From the NCBI RefSeq assembly GCF_000612805.1, contig NZ_HG964405.1, forward strand, positions 257,963 to 321,962: a stretch of DNA of 64,000 nucleotides. Reading direction: 5' to 3'. A program made the position numbers and the translations under genes. The DNA comes from Bacillus ndiopicus (GTDB lineage Bacteria > Bacillota > Bacilli > Bacillales_A > Planococcaceae). Numbering within the stretch: the first letter of the stretch is position 1; each line of letters opens with the position of its first letter. Below the pieces are notes generated by a model. The model saw only the letters and a program-made list of their open reading frames with translations. It did no database searches and was not told where the DNA came from. Shown here in pieces: positions 45,253 to 55,098 of the stretch.

Positions 45253-46920
45253 TTGTTTAAAAAAGCAGCAACAATGCTCGTAATGCTTGTGGTGTTATTT
45301 AGTCTCATAGTGCCTAATCAGCAAGCAGAAGCAGCAACAACATACACATTTATTTCGGCAACATATAATGAAACGGTTGCAAAAGATGGTACTGTAACGA
45401 AAGCATTAAGTGGCGTTACATTGGAAAATAGTCGAGGCAATCGTAGCACATTTAATATGGATAATAGCGCAAAGCTTTATATTAATAATACTTTGACTAC
45501 AATTGAGGGCTTTAAGTCAGGTATGGAGGTTACAGTAGTAGTAAATTTGCGTAGAGTAACAGAAATGCGTGGGACTTCAGCCGTTGAACAAGGAACAATT
45601 GCACCCAGCAGTAAGCAAAAATATGGGACTGTGACAAAAATCGATCCAAATGGCTTATTTGTAACAATTAAAATGGATGGTACAAAAGAGCAGGATTACT
45701 ACGTGAATAAAAATACGAAATTCATAAAGGGTTCTTCTACTTATGAGTTAAGTGCGCTGTATGAAGGGGACCGTGTAAAAGTGAAATTCTCAAGCCCTTC
45801 AACTTCTATTATTTCTGAAATGGAAATTATTGTAACGGGTGTACAGGTGGCAAATGTTTATAAGGCAAAGCTACAAACGGTTAATACTTCAGCAAATACA
45901 TTTGTTGTACAAAATGCACATGCCTTTACAAATTGGTTATTTGGTACTTCAGAAAAAACTGCAATGAACACATTTACATTCGATAATAATACATCGATTT
46001 ATGTAGGCAATGAAAAAATTACAAAAAATCAGCTAAGAAACTATCAGAACAGTGAGCTGTATTATGCTACAACGAAGCAGTTTGGCAAAGAAGTAGTAAA
46101 AAAGGTTGTTGTATTACAAAATAATGAGCGTACTTATTACGAGCCATTAACTGCTGTTAATACTTCTTTAAACTTCTTACGTTTAGGCTATGCAGGCCAA
46201 CTATACTTCCACGAAGGCTCGATTTTAATCCGTAACGGTCGTTTAGTAGAGCCATCGACTTTAGCAGCATATGGTTCGGCTTATGTAGTGACAGACGGTA
46301 CGACGAATAGCCGTTTTGCACATGTTGTTAATATTACGAATGATAGCTTTACATCACCGAACTTAGCACAACATGGCTTGTATTTTGGTAAATTAGAATT
46401 TGTTGATATGGATAATTATTTAATCGAGCTAGATGGACTTGAAAAAATCGAAAATAATTATTGGGTACCACAATCAAAGACTACTTTTGCTTATAGCAAT
46501 AGCTCACATATGGTAACAAATGTACGTAACGGTGTTATTTCAATTGTGCCGAATATGGATTTAATTGAACATGAAGGGGCATATGGTTACTACTATGTGA
46601 AAGATGGACATGTTCAAGCATTGCATGTACTGACATCATCACAGAAAAAATCACAGCTTGTACTAACAGGCCGTATTCAAGATTTCCGCACATTGACAAG
46701 CAATGGAAAGGAAACACGTCTAATGAACGTAAAAGATGTGAGTCAATGGTTGAATGGTGAATGGATTGATAGTGGCTCTTTAACAAATGTTATGTTAGAC
46801 CAGGCGATGATTATTAAAAATGGTAAAGTAATTAAAGCTTCAGAGCTAAATGCATCTGATCGAATTGTCTTATTTACAAATGCGGCATTCGATGCACACG
46901 TTATTTTAGTGAATGAATAA
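45253..46920 (+). CDS. Secreted multidomain surface protein
   Basis: 555 residues. The start is TTG at 45253, 7 bases after GGAGG. Signal peptide FKKAATMLVMLVVLFSLIVP, cleaved near AEA-AT. The mature part is built from small beta domains; YGTVTKIDPNGLFVTIKMDG recalls DUF5666-like modules, and a conserved IYVGNEKITKNQLRNYQNSE / MIIKNGKVIKASELNASDRI pattern occurs twice, suggesting duplication. No anchor motif. It is followed by an SLH protein and a VWA protein in the same direction; I infer a shared surface assembly. Confidence 0.75.
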   Translation: MFKKAATMLVMLVVLFSLIVPNQQAEAATTYTFISATYNETVAKDGTVTKALSGVTLENSRGNRSTFNMDNSAKLYINNTLTTIEGFKSGMEVTVVVNLRRVTEMRGTSAVEQGTIAPSSKQKYGTVTKIDPNGLFVTIKMDGTKEQDYYVNKNTKFIKGSSTYELSALYEGDRVKVKFSSPSTSIISEMEIIVTGVQVANVYKAKLQTVNTSANTFVVQNAHAFTNWLFGTSEKTAMNTFTFDNNTSIYVGNEKITKNQLRNYQNSELYYATTKQFGKEVVKKVVVLQNNERTYYEPLTAVNTSLNFLRLGYAGQLYFHEGSILIRNGRLVEPSTLAAYGSAYVVTDGTTNSRFAHVVNITNDSFTSPNLAQHGLYFGKLEFVDMDNYLIELDGLEKIENNYWVPQSKTTFAYSNSSHMVTNVRNGVISIVPNMDLIEHEGAYGYYYVKDGHVQALHVLTSSQKKSQLVLTGRIQDFRTLTSNGKETRLMNVKDVSQWLNGEWIDSGSLTNVMLDQAMIIKNGKVIKASELNASDRIVLFTNAAFDAHVILVNE

Positions 46921-46943
46921 TCTTAAAAAATAAAAATAATGAA

Positions 46944-46968
46944 GGCTGTTCAATGGCTGAACAGCCTC
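46944..46968 (+). terminator. Stem-loop between surface genes
   Basis: AGGCTGTTCA-atggc-TGAACAGCCT, perfect 10-base stem, without a T tract; probably partial termination or mRNA stability. Confidence 0.5.
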
Positions 46969-46996
46969 CTCATTATTTAATTAAGGAGTGTAGAGC

Positions 46997-48430
46997 ATGA
47001 AACAGCGTCAATGGTTAATTACAATCGTCTCCTTATTGCTATTTTCAGTAATTTTTTATTCGGGAAAGGCTCAGGCAACAACGATTGATTTAAATGGTGG
47101 AGTTAAAAATGAAAATACGTATGAGGAATACATATTTATTACTGGGGTGCCTATTAAGCTAACTGGTACAAATAAAAATGTATCTGTAACCGTAGCTGAA
47201 AAAAAGGGGCAATTGACAGAATCGTATAAGCTGACATTAACAGGGGCTAGTGGAGAAAAATTAACCCGTCAATTTACATATGTATATGATGTAACAAATT
47301 ACGATCAAATCGGTCAAAGCACAGCAACGGGTGAAGTAACAAAGTATACAGAAAAAATTACTGTTGGAAATAAAACGTATACATTAACAGACTACCAATT
47401 TTCAAAAAGCGCAGTGACAGACAAACGTCCTGCATCTGATTATTTTTCAGGTAATGCGATTGCACGTAAAACATATTCGGTGAAAAATGGTAGAAATACA
47501 GACGAAATTACAATTCATATTGACAGCCGTAATGAAGGCTACGAAAACTTCTGGGGAGCGACAGAAACTCAAATTACAGAGTACGAAATGGTGTTTGAGG
47601 ACGGCTCAATTGGTACAGTGAAAAACCGTGTATCTTCGTCAAAATCTCGTACATTAAACTTTGAGGAGAATGCATCTACTTTATCAAGCTTTTATGGCGG
47701 ATATGTTGTAAATAGTGCAGCTGATATTATTTCTGAATATGAGTATAAACTGCCAAAAAAATCAGGAACCGTTTCATTAAACTTGGAAAAAATGCCTCGG
47801 ATCGAGCGATTAATCGTTCCAAAATTTAGAGATTTATCAAGCCATCAAGCAAAAGATGCTGTTGAGAAACTATATTCGTTAAGCATTTTAGATGACCCGT
47901 CGAATTTCTTCTCCCCAAATACACCAATGCAGCGCTATGATTTTGCGGTTGCTATTGGAAAAGCAATTGATTTACGTGTATTAGAGGAAAATACAAAAAA
48001 AGGAAGAAAATCACCGGAAGGTATTTTTAAAGATGTAAAACGAACAACGAAGGATTACGGCTATTTAGAATCGGCTGTGAATAAAGGTGTAGTATCAGGT
48101 GTTACACCAACAAAATTTGATCCAAGCGGTTATTTAACTCGTCAGCAAGCTGCGACAATTTTAGTTCGTGCACTTGGTCTAGAAGGGAAAGCACCAGATC
48201 CGGGTTATAAAACACAATTCCGTGATGATGCGAAAATTACAGATTATGCGCGTGATGCAATATATGTTGCATCAGAATTAGGCATAATGACAGGTGATTC
48301 AAATGGCAATTTCAATCCAAAGCAAAATTTAACACGTGCACAAGCGTCACTAATCATGATTCGTTTCCTTGAGTATTTAGAAAATGACTTAAAGCAAAAT
48401 TATCGTGATGATATTTTATTCTTTGACTAA
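46997..48430 (+). CDS. Secreted protein with three C-terminal SLH domains
   Basis: 477 residues. Signal peptide MKQRQWLITIVSLLLFSVIF, cleaved near AQA-TT. A ~240-residue N-terminal region is not recognised. SLH repeats: FRDLSSHQAKDAVEKLYSLS (about 272-325), FKDVKRTTKDYGYLESAVNK with GVVSGVTPTKFDPSGYLTRQ (about 342-395), and FRDDAKITDYARDAIYVASE with LGIMTGDSNGNFNPKQNLTR (about 408-465). Thus the protein is wall-bound through secondary cell-wall polymer. 12 bases before the VWA protein gene. Confidence 0.88.
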   Translation: MKQRQWLITIVSLLLFSVIFYSGKAQATTIDLNGGVKNENTYEEYIFITGVPIKLTGTNKNVSVTVAEKKGQLTESYKLTLTGASGEKLTRQFTYVYDVTNYDQIGQSTATGEVTKYTEKITVGNKTYTLTDYQFSKSAVTDKRPASDYFSGNAIARKTYSVKNGRNTDEITIHIDSRNEGYENFWGATETQITEYEMVFEDGSIGTVKNRVSSSKSRTLNFEENASTLSSFYGGYVVNSAADIISEYEYKLPKKSGTVSLNLEKMPRIERLIVPKFRDLSSHQAKDAVEKLYSLSILDDPSNFFSPNTPMQRYDFAVAIGKAIDLRVLEENTKKGRKSPEGIFKDVKRTTKDYGYLESAVNKGVVSGVTPTKFDPSGYLTRQQAATILVRALGLEGKAPDPGYKTQFRDDAKITDYARDAIYVASELGIMTGDSNGNFNPKQNLTRAQASLIMIRFLEYLENDLKQNYRDDILFFD

Positions 48431-48442
48431 GGAGGGGGCTAC

Positions 48443-51424
48443 ATGGACAGCATGAAAAAAACATGGATTATCGTACTATGCACAGTACTACTTTTTGCAG
48501 CGTGGCTTCCACTTGCAGCACCAACAAATGCCGCAGCGATATCGATTTCGGATATCGAGAAAAATAGTGAAAAATATACAGCAGCTCAATGGGCAGTTGA
48601 ACAGGGTTTAGTGCAGCTTTCAGGTAGTCAATTTCAGCCAAACGCAACTGTAACTGAGCAGCAAATGCTTATGATGGTTGCGCAGCTTGATAAAAACTAT
48701 CACTTCAGTTATACGAACGATATGGTTTACACATATTATGCCGATTTAAACATGCCGATTTATGGCACGAATAATGCTGGACGACGTACAGCGAATGCAA
48801 CGAGAGGGCAGTTTGCTCGTCTTTATGCAGCAATCAATAGCCTTGACTTATCAGAAGTACAGGCAGTGCAATATTTGTATACACATGAAATTACAAAAGG
48901 ATTAACAGGGAAAAAAACTTTCGATGATTATGCTGCGTCAAAAGCAATTACGCGTGGCGACCTTGTTTCATTTTTATATCGCACTGTGAAAAGTGGAGCA
49001 ATTGCCGTTGAAGGCTTGCGCTCGGCTCCAACAGGTAAAGATGATAGCAAAGTGACATTACCATTAAATTTTGTCAGCTCTAACGGTACTGTAGAGCTAA
49101 ATCCACCTGCTAAGACAGAAAATGGCAAGTCAAATAACCCTAGTGCATTTAAAGCTGTTCAAAGCATTAATGTGTCAACTGAGGAGTTAACAGCAAACGG
49201 TCTAGATGCTGCTGCGATTCAAATTTTATTGAAGGACAGCTACGGCAATGATATTCCATATGATACATCATTACAATTTAAAGTAACTTCAAAAGTTGGA
49301 GCACGTATTGTTGAATCACCACCAACAACGGGCTCACAGCCAGAGAAAAATGCAGGAAGCAGCACAACAACAATTTTCACAGATGGTGGTGAGCTAAATG
49401 CTTACATTATTGCACCAGCCTTAACAAAATCAGAAAAAGATTTAATTACATTTGAGCTTGTTAACAATAACGAAACGAAATATGCAAGTTATCGCAATCA
49501 ACGTATTGAGGTAGAGTTGCGTTATGTACCAAAAGCGGAGGTACGTATTTCATATGAAGTATATGATCCAGATCAACCGAATGGTGGGGGAAATATTACG
49601 CCAGGTCCAAAGCCGTTACCTGCGTTACCTGCTGGGAAAGCTGATGCTAATACAGTGCAAACAATACCATTTACACCAAACGGCATTATTGAAATACGTG
49701 ATTATGATCCAGATGAATTAACATTTGACGGAGTAAAGTGGGAAAATTACACAAACTCTACAGGTCAAATTGTCAATGGCCGTGTGCGAGATAACGCAAT
49801 TCAATATGAGAATGCAGAGCTTCGTATGGATAATCAGCTTATTTCTGTATGGTTATTTGAGCAAATTTTAGAGCGCATGATCCATGGTGATGACCAGGGG
49901 CGTGGTGGTTTCGGTAAAGTAAATGTTTACTATACCATTAATAGTGAAGGTCGAGCAGTTTATAATTTACAGGATGTGATGGATGAAAGCTTCACAAGCC
50001 AATTTGAATCTAAAATCCATGCATTGATTGTTCATTTACTAACATATTTCCCTAGAAATACAAATGATTTAACGATGGTACACTATGACAGTGTAAAGGC
50101 TGTGAAAGCCATTTTCGACTCATTAAGCAAGGCAGACCAAGATTACTTAGCGAAAAATTACAAAGATACAGTCGGTAATTTAAACGGCTATAATGCCAAG
50201 GTGGATAGCTTAAAGGAAAGTCAAGAAATTGTTGAGCGACCAGAAGGTATGGAGCGCTATACGAAAGTGATCGTTAATTTAGTTGCACCAGGCGGACGTG
50301 TTATTAAAGATTATAAAGGTACAGCAGAAATCGAATTTAATGGACAGCGCAAAGTTGTATCGTTCAATACAAATACGACGGATTACAATAAAGGAACGGG
50401 CTATGCTGGCTCAGCTGTTGCTTATTTCGATTCCATTGTATATGGTTCATCTAATGCGACTGTTACATTAGTTTCTTCCAATATTGATCCTCGTTATCGC
50501 GATATGTTTAGAGAATTAATTGGTGTACCTGTAAAGGAAAAAATCTTTACGAACTTTAAGTTCTCTAAAAATAAATGTACGCTTGTAACGGAGGTTGCCT
50601 TTGTCGTCGATCAGTCTGGCTCAATGCGTAAGCAAGACCCGAATAATTATACAGCGGAAAAAACAAAGCAATTAATTCGTCAAATTGCTTCAAGTAACAA
50701 TATCGTCGTTCCATTTGCGACAAATCCTGGTTCAGTAGTGAAGGGGACGGCAACAAATATAGCTAATATGGAAGGCTTTATCTCATATGATAAAATGACT
50801 TCGCGTGGTACAAATATTGCGAAAGCCGTACAAACAGCGCTTGATAACTATACTACAGATGATAAAGTCGCAAAATCAATGGTATTAATTACGGACGGTA
50901 AGGCACCAAATGCACAGGTGGAAAGAATCATCGACAGTGCAAAAAAAGCAAAAGTACAAATTCATACTATTGCTGTTGGACCAGCCAAAGATGTTAATAC
51001 AGCAATTTTGAAAAAAATCGCCTCTGAAACAGGCGGTCAGAGTTATCATGTAACAGATATCGAACGCTTGCATAGTGCATACCAAGCTGTTGTTGATGCG
51101 ATTCTATGTCAAACATTCGTATCGGATGCTAGCTGTGATACGAGTGCAGGTTTATTCAATGCAGCGACAGTAGATATTACACGTTCAACTGTCATTATGA
51201 CAGCAGAATTAAATGAAAACTGTACAAATGTTGCATCTGTACAAGTACGTTATAGCTCTGTTAATGGGGACGTCAACTATGACTTAATTGCTCGTGGACA
51301 GAATGTCTTCAAAGCAAGTCAAGCAATCCGCAAATTCGACCGTTTTGACTTATATAACGAAGTTATCTTCCGCGCATTTGACAAAGATGGTAACTTAATT
51401 GCAGATAAAGAAGTGAAGCTATAA
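48443..51424 (+). CDS. Secreted protein with von Willebrand factor A domain
   Basis: 993 residues. Signal peptide KKTWIIVLCTVLLFAAWLPL, cleaved near NAA-AI. Residues 35-185 are SLH-like (YTAAQWAVEQGLVQLSGSQF). A large middle part is unassigned, with a Pro/Gly linker near 390. The VWA domain at ~715-890 has a complete MIDAS: VAFVVDQSGSMRK, the threonine in TSRGTNIAKAV, and VLITDGKAPN. A metal-dependent adhesion role is likely. The AAGGAGGGGG site is strong. Last gene of the surface cluster. Confidence 0.85.
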   Translation: MDSMKKTWIIVLCTVLLFAAWLPLAAPTNAAAISISDIEKNSEKYTAAQWAVEQGLVQLSGSQFQPNATVTEQQMLMMVAQLDKNYHFSYTNDMVYTYYADLNMPIYGTNNAGRRTANATRGQFARLYAAINSLDLSEVQAVQYLYTHEITKGLTGKKTFDDYAASKAITRGDLVSFLYRTVKSGAIAVEGLRSAPTGKDDSKVTLPLNFVSSNGTVELNPPAKTENGKSNNPSAFKAVQSINVSTEELTANGLDAAAIQILLKDSYGNDIPYDTSLQFKVTSKVGARIVESPPTTGSQPEKNAGSSTTTIFTDGGELNAYIIAPALTKSEKDLITFELVNNNETKYASYRNQRIEVELRYVPKAEVRISYEVYDPDQPNGGGNITPGPKPLPALPAGKADANTVQTIPFTPNGIIEIRDYDPDELTFDGVKWENYTNSTGQIVNGRVRDNAIQYENAELRMDNQLISVWLFEQILERMIHGDDQGRGGFGKVNVYYTINSEGRAVYNLQDVMDESFTSQFESKIHALIVHLLTYFPRNTNDLTMVHYDSVKAVKAIFDSLSKADQDYLAKNYKDTVGNLNGYNAKVDSLKESQEIVERPEGMERYTKVIVNLVAPGGRVIKDYKGTAEIEFNGQRKVVSFNTNTTDYNKGTGYAGSAVAYFDSIVYGSSNATVTLVSSNIDPRYRDMFRELIGVPVKEKIFTNFKFSKNKCTLVTEVAFVVDQSGSMRKQDPNNYTAEKTKQLIRQIASSNNIVVPFATNPGSVVKGTATNIANMEGFISYDKMTSRGTNIAKAVQTALDNYTTDDKVAKSMVLITDGKAPNAQVERIIDSAKKAKVQIHTIAVGPAKDVNTAILKKIASETGGQSYHVTDIERLHSAYQAVVDAILCQTFVSDASCDTSAGLFNAATVDITRSTVIMTAELNENCTNVASVQVRYSSVNGDVNYDLIARGQNVFKASQAIRKFDRFDLYNEVIFRAFDKDGNLIADKEVKL

Positions 51425-51457
51425 TCGATCTTGCAGCCTGTTAATGTGGTATAAAAT

Positions 51458-51508
51458 AAGGCAGTAGGGAAATGAGGGCATATGCCTACATTTTCCTACT
51501 GCCTTTTG
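51458..51508 (+). terminator. Terminator of the surface cluster
   Basis: AAGGCAGTAGGGAAATG pairs with CATTTTCCTACTGCCTT, with an additional AGGCA-TA-TGCCT stem in the loop, then TTGTATTTG. Confidence 0.8.
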
Positions 51509-51589
51509 TATTTGTTTTATTCAAAAGGGAATTATTCTTTATTTTACAACAGAAGATGTTTTCATGGATTTAACCTCTGTTTAGTATTA

Positions 51590-52273
51590 TTAGTTGATGC
51601 GATGCCTGTCCATCTCGACTAATTGTTTATCCTCTAGTTTGTATATATAGTCACTATATTTTGTTGCATCTTCATCACGTGTGACCATGATAATTGTTTG
51701 CCCTTGTGCCCGATAAAATGACAATAAATCTAATAGCCCATTGCGTTCATTTACATCTAAATTGCCTGTTGGTTCATCGCATATAAGTATGCTGGGATTA
51801 CCAAGTAGGGCACGAGCAATGGCTACACGTTGTCTTTCTTCAACTGATAAATCTTCAGGGAATCGTTCAAATAATTCATTACAAATGCCAACTTGCTCTA
51901 GCAAAGTCATTGCTTTTGGATATAATGTTTTTTTCGGTTCATCATGAATAAACGGTAAAACCACATTATCTATTATGGAATAATGTTGTAAAAACTTAAC
52001 ATTTTGATAAACAAAGCCTATGTGTTTTCGGCGATAATTGCTTCTAGCTTTATCACTTAATTGGAAAAACTGAATACCATCATACAGCACTTCCCCTGTA
52101 GTCGGTGATAATAACCCAGCAAGACACCCTAAAAATGTTGTTTTTCCTGTACAAGAAGGACCAAAAATTGTATACCATTGTCCTTTCTCAATTGTTAAGG
52201 AGATATTATGTAAAATATCAGTTTGACCTGACGAATTGGTGAAGGATTTACTAAGATTGCGAATTTCAATCAT
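51590..52273 (-). CDS. ABC transporter ATPase with degenerate catalytic motifs
   Basis: 227 residues, clearly a paralogue of the ATPase at 55064-55771 (both begin MIEI.NLSKSF). Three active-site elements are changed: Walker A is GPSCTGKT (41 is Cys instead of Gly), the signature is LSVEERQ instead of LSGGEKQ, and the H-loop is TRD (Arg199) instead of THD. Walker B ILICDEPTGNLD is intact. The frame is open, so it may be a recent loss of activity or a regulatory ATPase. No permease partner follows. The ATG at 52273 lies after AGGTGA; the GTG at 52282 is an alternative. Confidence 0.85.
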   Translation of the reverse strand: MIEIRNLSKSFTNSSGQTDILHNISLTIEKGQWYTIFGPSCTGKTTFLGCLAGLLSPTTGEVLYDGIQFFQLSDKARSNYRRKHIGFVYQNVKFLQHYSIIDNVVLPFIHDEPKKTLYPKAMTLLEQVGICNELFERFPEDLSVEERQRVAIARALLGNPSILICDEPTGNLDVNERNGLLDLLSFYRAQGQTIIMVTRDEDATKYSDYIYKLEDKQLVEMDRHRIN

Positions 52274-52427
52274 GATGCTCACCTCGTTTGTATTGTAATG
52301 TTAGCTTTCGAGCAGGAAATAATCCAGAGTGGACATTTATGATCCTCATCTGGATTAAAGGTAGTGTTATTAGAGTAAGTGTAGGTCTGCTAAGTTTACA
52401 ATGAGGGCATTTACTTTTATTTTTCAC
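52266..52427 (-). CDS. Possible small CxxC protein ahead of the degenerate ATPase
   Basis: 53-codon frame from GTG 52427 (AGGA 6 bases upstream) starting MKNKSKCPHCKLSRPTLTLI, ending in TGA that overlaps the ATPase start region by 8 bases. A CPHC knuckle and basic C terminus are visible. Its 5' end aligns with the start region of the secreted-protein gene at 56288 (shared AGGAATACAG), so it may be a remnant or replacement of that gene rather than a real protein. Confidence 0.35.
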   Translation of the reverse strand: MKNKSKCPHCKLSRPTLTLITLPLIQMRIINVHSGLFPARKLTLQYKRGEHHD

Positions 52428-52506
52428 TGTATTCCTGTGTATAATATTCTACACCTTGAGAATCTTTAATAATTCTTTCTCCGATTTTTTCGAAAATTTT
52501 AATTTA

Positions 52507-52615
52507 GCTATAGTATACTTTGTACCCCTAGGTTACTTTTAGCATAGCGCAAATATTGCCACTATGCACCGTCAATATTCCGCCAACATACCGTCAATTT
52601 TTTGTCGGCAGCTGA
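52507..52615 (-). promoter_or_regulatory. Regulatory region R1 with CCGNCA box array
   Basis: Plus-strand CCGTCA at 52569, CCGCCA at 52580, CCGTCA at 52591 (11-base phasing), then inverted TGTCGG at 52603. The 109 bases align without gaps to 56321-56429 at about 88% identity. It lies 240-350 bases upstream of the degenerate ATPase gene and downstream of the permease stop. No other gene is present in 52428-52662. Confidence 0.7.
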
Positions 52616-52662
52616 CGTTTTTGAATTATAAAAAGTTAGCTATACAATTATGATTAATTTCC

Positions 52663-55098
52663 TTAATCTCTCTTCGCTTTTAATAGCTGACGAACTGCTA
52701 ACATTAAGAAAATAACAATTCCTAATATGACTACAGCACACAGCATTTCTATAAATATCCAATAACTAGCGACTTTTAATTGGAACAAAATCATGTAGCT
52801 AATAATTAGACCCAAGCCAATGGAAAATCCAGTCCATAGAAAAACTTCTTTAACAACATGCAAGGAAATCATCGTTTTCGTCCAGCCAATACGATAGTAC
52901 ATATCAAATTCTTGGGCTCTAGCGTAAAATAGAGTACTTAAACATTCAAATAATGAAAAGATAGTTAAGACCAATGTAGCAACTAAAATAAAGATTTGAA
53001 ATAATAGCAGTGTATTTACTGTAAATTGTCCTAAAGTTGTTTCCACTGAATGGCGAATTGCATCACTAATTGTAGCAATCTGTATGACAAATAAAATCGT
53101 TGAAATTACTAAAATAAGCATTGTTGGTATAATGAGCTGACGATGATATACAACTGCTTGTAAAAAAGGATATGTCGTTGTACGCGTCTTTGACTCTTTA
53201 GAAATACTGAAAAAGATGTATACAAGACTAAGCGCAATTATAAAAATGATTGTTGTAATAATGTAAGCTTGTGAAGTGAATCCTAAAAAGAAAATGATTA
53301 CAATACTTAATAAATAGGCCATCGTTAATAAAAGGCTTTGCTCGGTTGTGTTTCTTTGGAAAATTTTCTGACGCGTCCAACCAATTGTTGCAAGTAATGT
53401 ATCTTCATACACCATAGAGGATTTTTCAAATGATAGACGGGCAATAAACCAAGCTACAATAAACATGGTAAATAAGATTGTTGTCCACAATGTAATAGAA
53501 TTCCATTGCTCCTCCAATTGCTGTGCAACACCTAGAGTTGTCCACGGAGAAATGACTTCGCCAATCCCTTCTACTTGTAGTTTCACTTCTTTAAAAGAAG
53601 AACCAGCAACAATGTCAATCGTATAGCCTTGCTGTAAAAACTCCAATGCAAGCGCTTCAATTTTTTGCTGAGCTTCCTGCGTATAGCTACTAATCCCAGC
53701 TAAGCGAACACGAATCGCATCAATAGGCGTTGGCCCTTTAATAATTTCAGCATCCTGCAATGAAATAATGCCACCTGTAGGCTGTGCAATAAAACTTCCA
53801 GGAATCGTGGTTGGCGTGAGTGTTTCCCCAGTTGTAGTCTTTGTTTCGGTTGTGCCATAAATCCCCAAAGGACTTGATGTTAAAGCGCTTTCTTGTTCGT
53901 TGTTAGGTGCAAACGTTCCAACTTGTTGTAATAAAAATGGAGGTTGTTCTAGCCCTACTAAAGGTTTTCCTTTTCTTTCAATTTCTTTGTAGGAAGGAGG
54001 AGAACCGTTTTCGACCATTTGCACATGCAGGTTTTCATCTTTTACCTGATAATCTAGCTTTTTTGCTAAATAGTGTACAGCGATATAGTTACGGTCAGCG
54101 GCAACAGACAGTGGTGTATCGTCTAATTCAAATTCTTTTGTTAAATTAAGACCAGCGCTATTAAAAGGTTTGTAAAAAGGCGTTAAATCTATATCATATG
54201 ATGTTGATTGTTGAGCGGGTAATTGTTCAATTTCTGCAAGGACTTGTTCAATTATAGATCGTTCAGCCGTCATCAACCATGCTGTTGTATCAAGTCCTAA
54301 CTTTTCACGGTACTCCTCAATATTTATATCCAGTGTATCAACCGTCACTTTTAGTTGGAGCGGTATACGCAAATCCTCACGTTGCAACACTTTAATGAGT
54401 GGAGCCTCCGGAAAGAGCTGTTCGGATGCTTTTACTACTAGAGGAGGGATTTCATTATTAAAATCAGAAAAGTCGATATTTGTTAACTGTTCCTCACTCT
54501 TCATATCAATCCCTGTTAATAAATGAAAGGTATTCGGTATAAATATGTCCATAGCACCAGAAAATGACCCAGCATCACTTTCAGGTGTCATTTTCTTTAA
54601 ATATTGAATGAATCCTGGAGAAGATTCATTAAAGTAAATAAGTTGTGATGGTGGAGCAATAGGATAGGATTTAAGTCCATCTGATGTTTCAAATTCAAAG
54701 GTAAAACGGCTAGATACATCTAATTCTGGAATTTGAATAGTAAATTTTTCACCAGTAAAATAGCCGATAGATGCAACAGGTGCTGCAACTTCCACATCAG
54801 GATGTTGCTTGATTTGCTGCCATTCCTCGATGGAGATTCCACCTTGACTATCCCCAATATAATTTTCCTCTACACCGCCAAGGGTTTGTTCAATTGTTGA
54901 GCGAGCGGATGCGGGACGAATTAGCAAATCATAGTTTCCTCGCCCATGCTCAACAATCGATTGTTCAACAGCTAGGCGAGTTTCCTTTGCATAATACAGT
55001 CCAATCGGAATTAGTAAATAGGCACTTATAAAAGCAAGAATAATAGTCAATGAAACAAATTTTCTAGCTCGTAGTCTGGTCCAAACTAAATGTAGCAT
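52663..55098 (-). CDS. FtsX/MacB-type ABC transporter permease
   Basis: 811 residues. N-terminal helix (RARKFVSLTIILAFISAYLL), a large extracytoplasmic region (~30-520), then a run of about seven to eight helices including two FtsX-like core segments (LTIFSLFECLSTLFYARAQE and FDMYYRIGWTKTMISLHVVK). This layout is that of MacB/LolE-like permeases that export or extract peptides and lipoproteins. Its start overlaps the end of the intact ATPase gene by 35 bases, proving a functional pair. The likely substrate is the 133-residue secreted protein encoded upstream. Confidence 0.85.
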   Translation of the reverse strand: MLHLVWTRLRARKFVSLTIILAFISAYLLIPIGLYYAKETRLAVEQSIVEHGRGNYDLLIRPASARSTIEQTLGGVEENYIGDSQGGISIEEWQQIKQHPDVEVAAPVASIGYFTGEKFTIQIPELDVSSRFTFEFETSDGLKSYPIAPPSQLIYFNESSPGFIQYLKKMTPESDAGSFSGAMDIFIPNTFHLLTGIDMKSEEQLTNIDFSDFNNEIPPLVVKASEQLFPEAPLIKVLQREDLRIPLQLKVTVDTLDINIEEYREKLGLDTTAWLMTAERSIIEQVLAEIEQLPAQQSTSYDIDLTPFYKPFNSAGLNLTKEFELDDTPLSVAADRNYIAVHYLAKKLDYQVKDENLHVQMVENGSPPSYKEIERKGKPLVGLEQPPFLLQQVGTFAPNNEQESALTSSPLGIYGTTETKTTTGETLTPTTIPGSFIAQPTGGIISLQDAEIIKGPTPIDAIRVRLAGISSYTQEAQQKIEALALEFLQQGYTIDIVAGSSFKEVKLQVEGIGEVISPWTTLGVAQQLEEQWNSITLWTTILFTMFIVAWFIARLSFEKSSMVYEDTLLATIGWTRQKIFQRNTTEQSLLLTMAYLLSIVIIFFLGFTSQAYIITTIIFIIALSLVYIFFSISKESKTRTTTYPFLQAVVYHRQLIIPTMLILVISTILFVIQIATISDAIRHSVETTLGQFTVNTLLLFQIFILVATLVLTIFSLFECLSTLFYARAQEFDMYYRIGWTKTMISLHVVKEVFLWTGFSIGLGLIISYMILFQLKVASYWIFIEMLCAVVILGIVIFLMLAVRQLLKAKRD

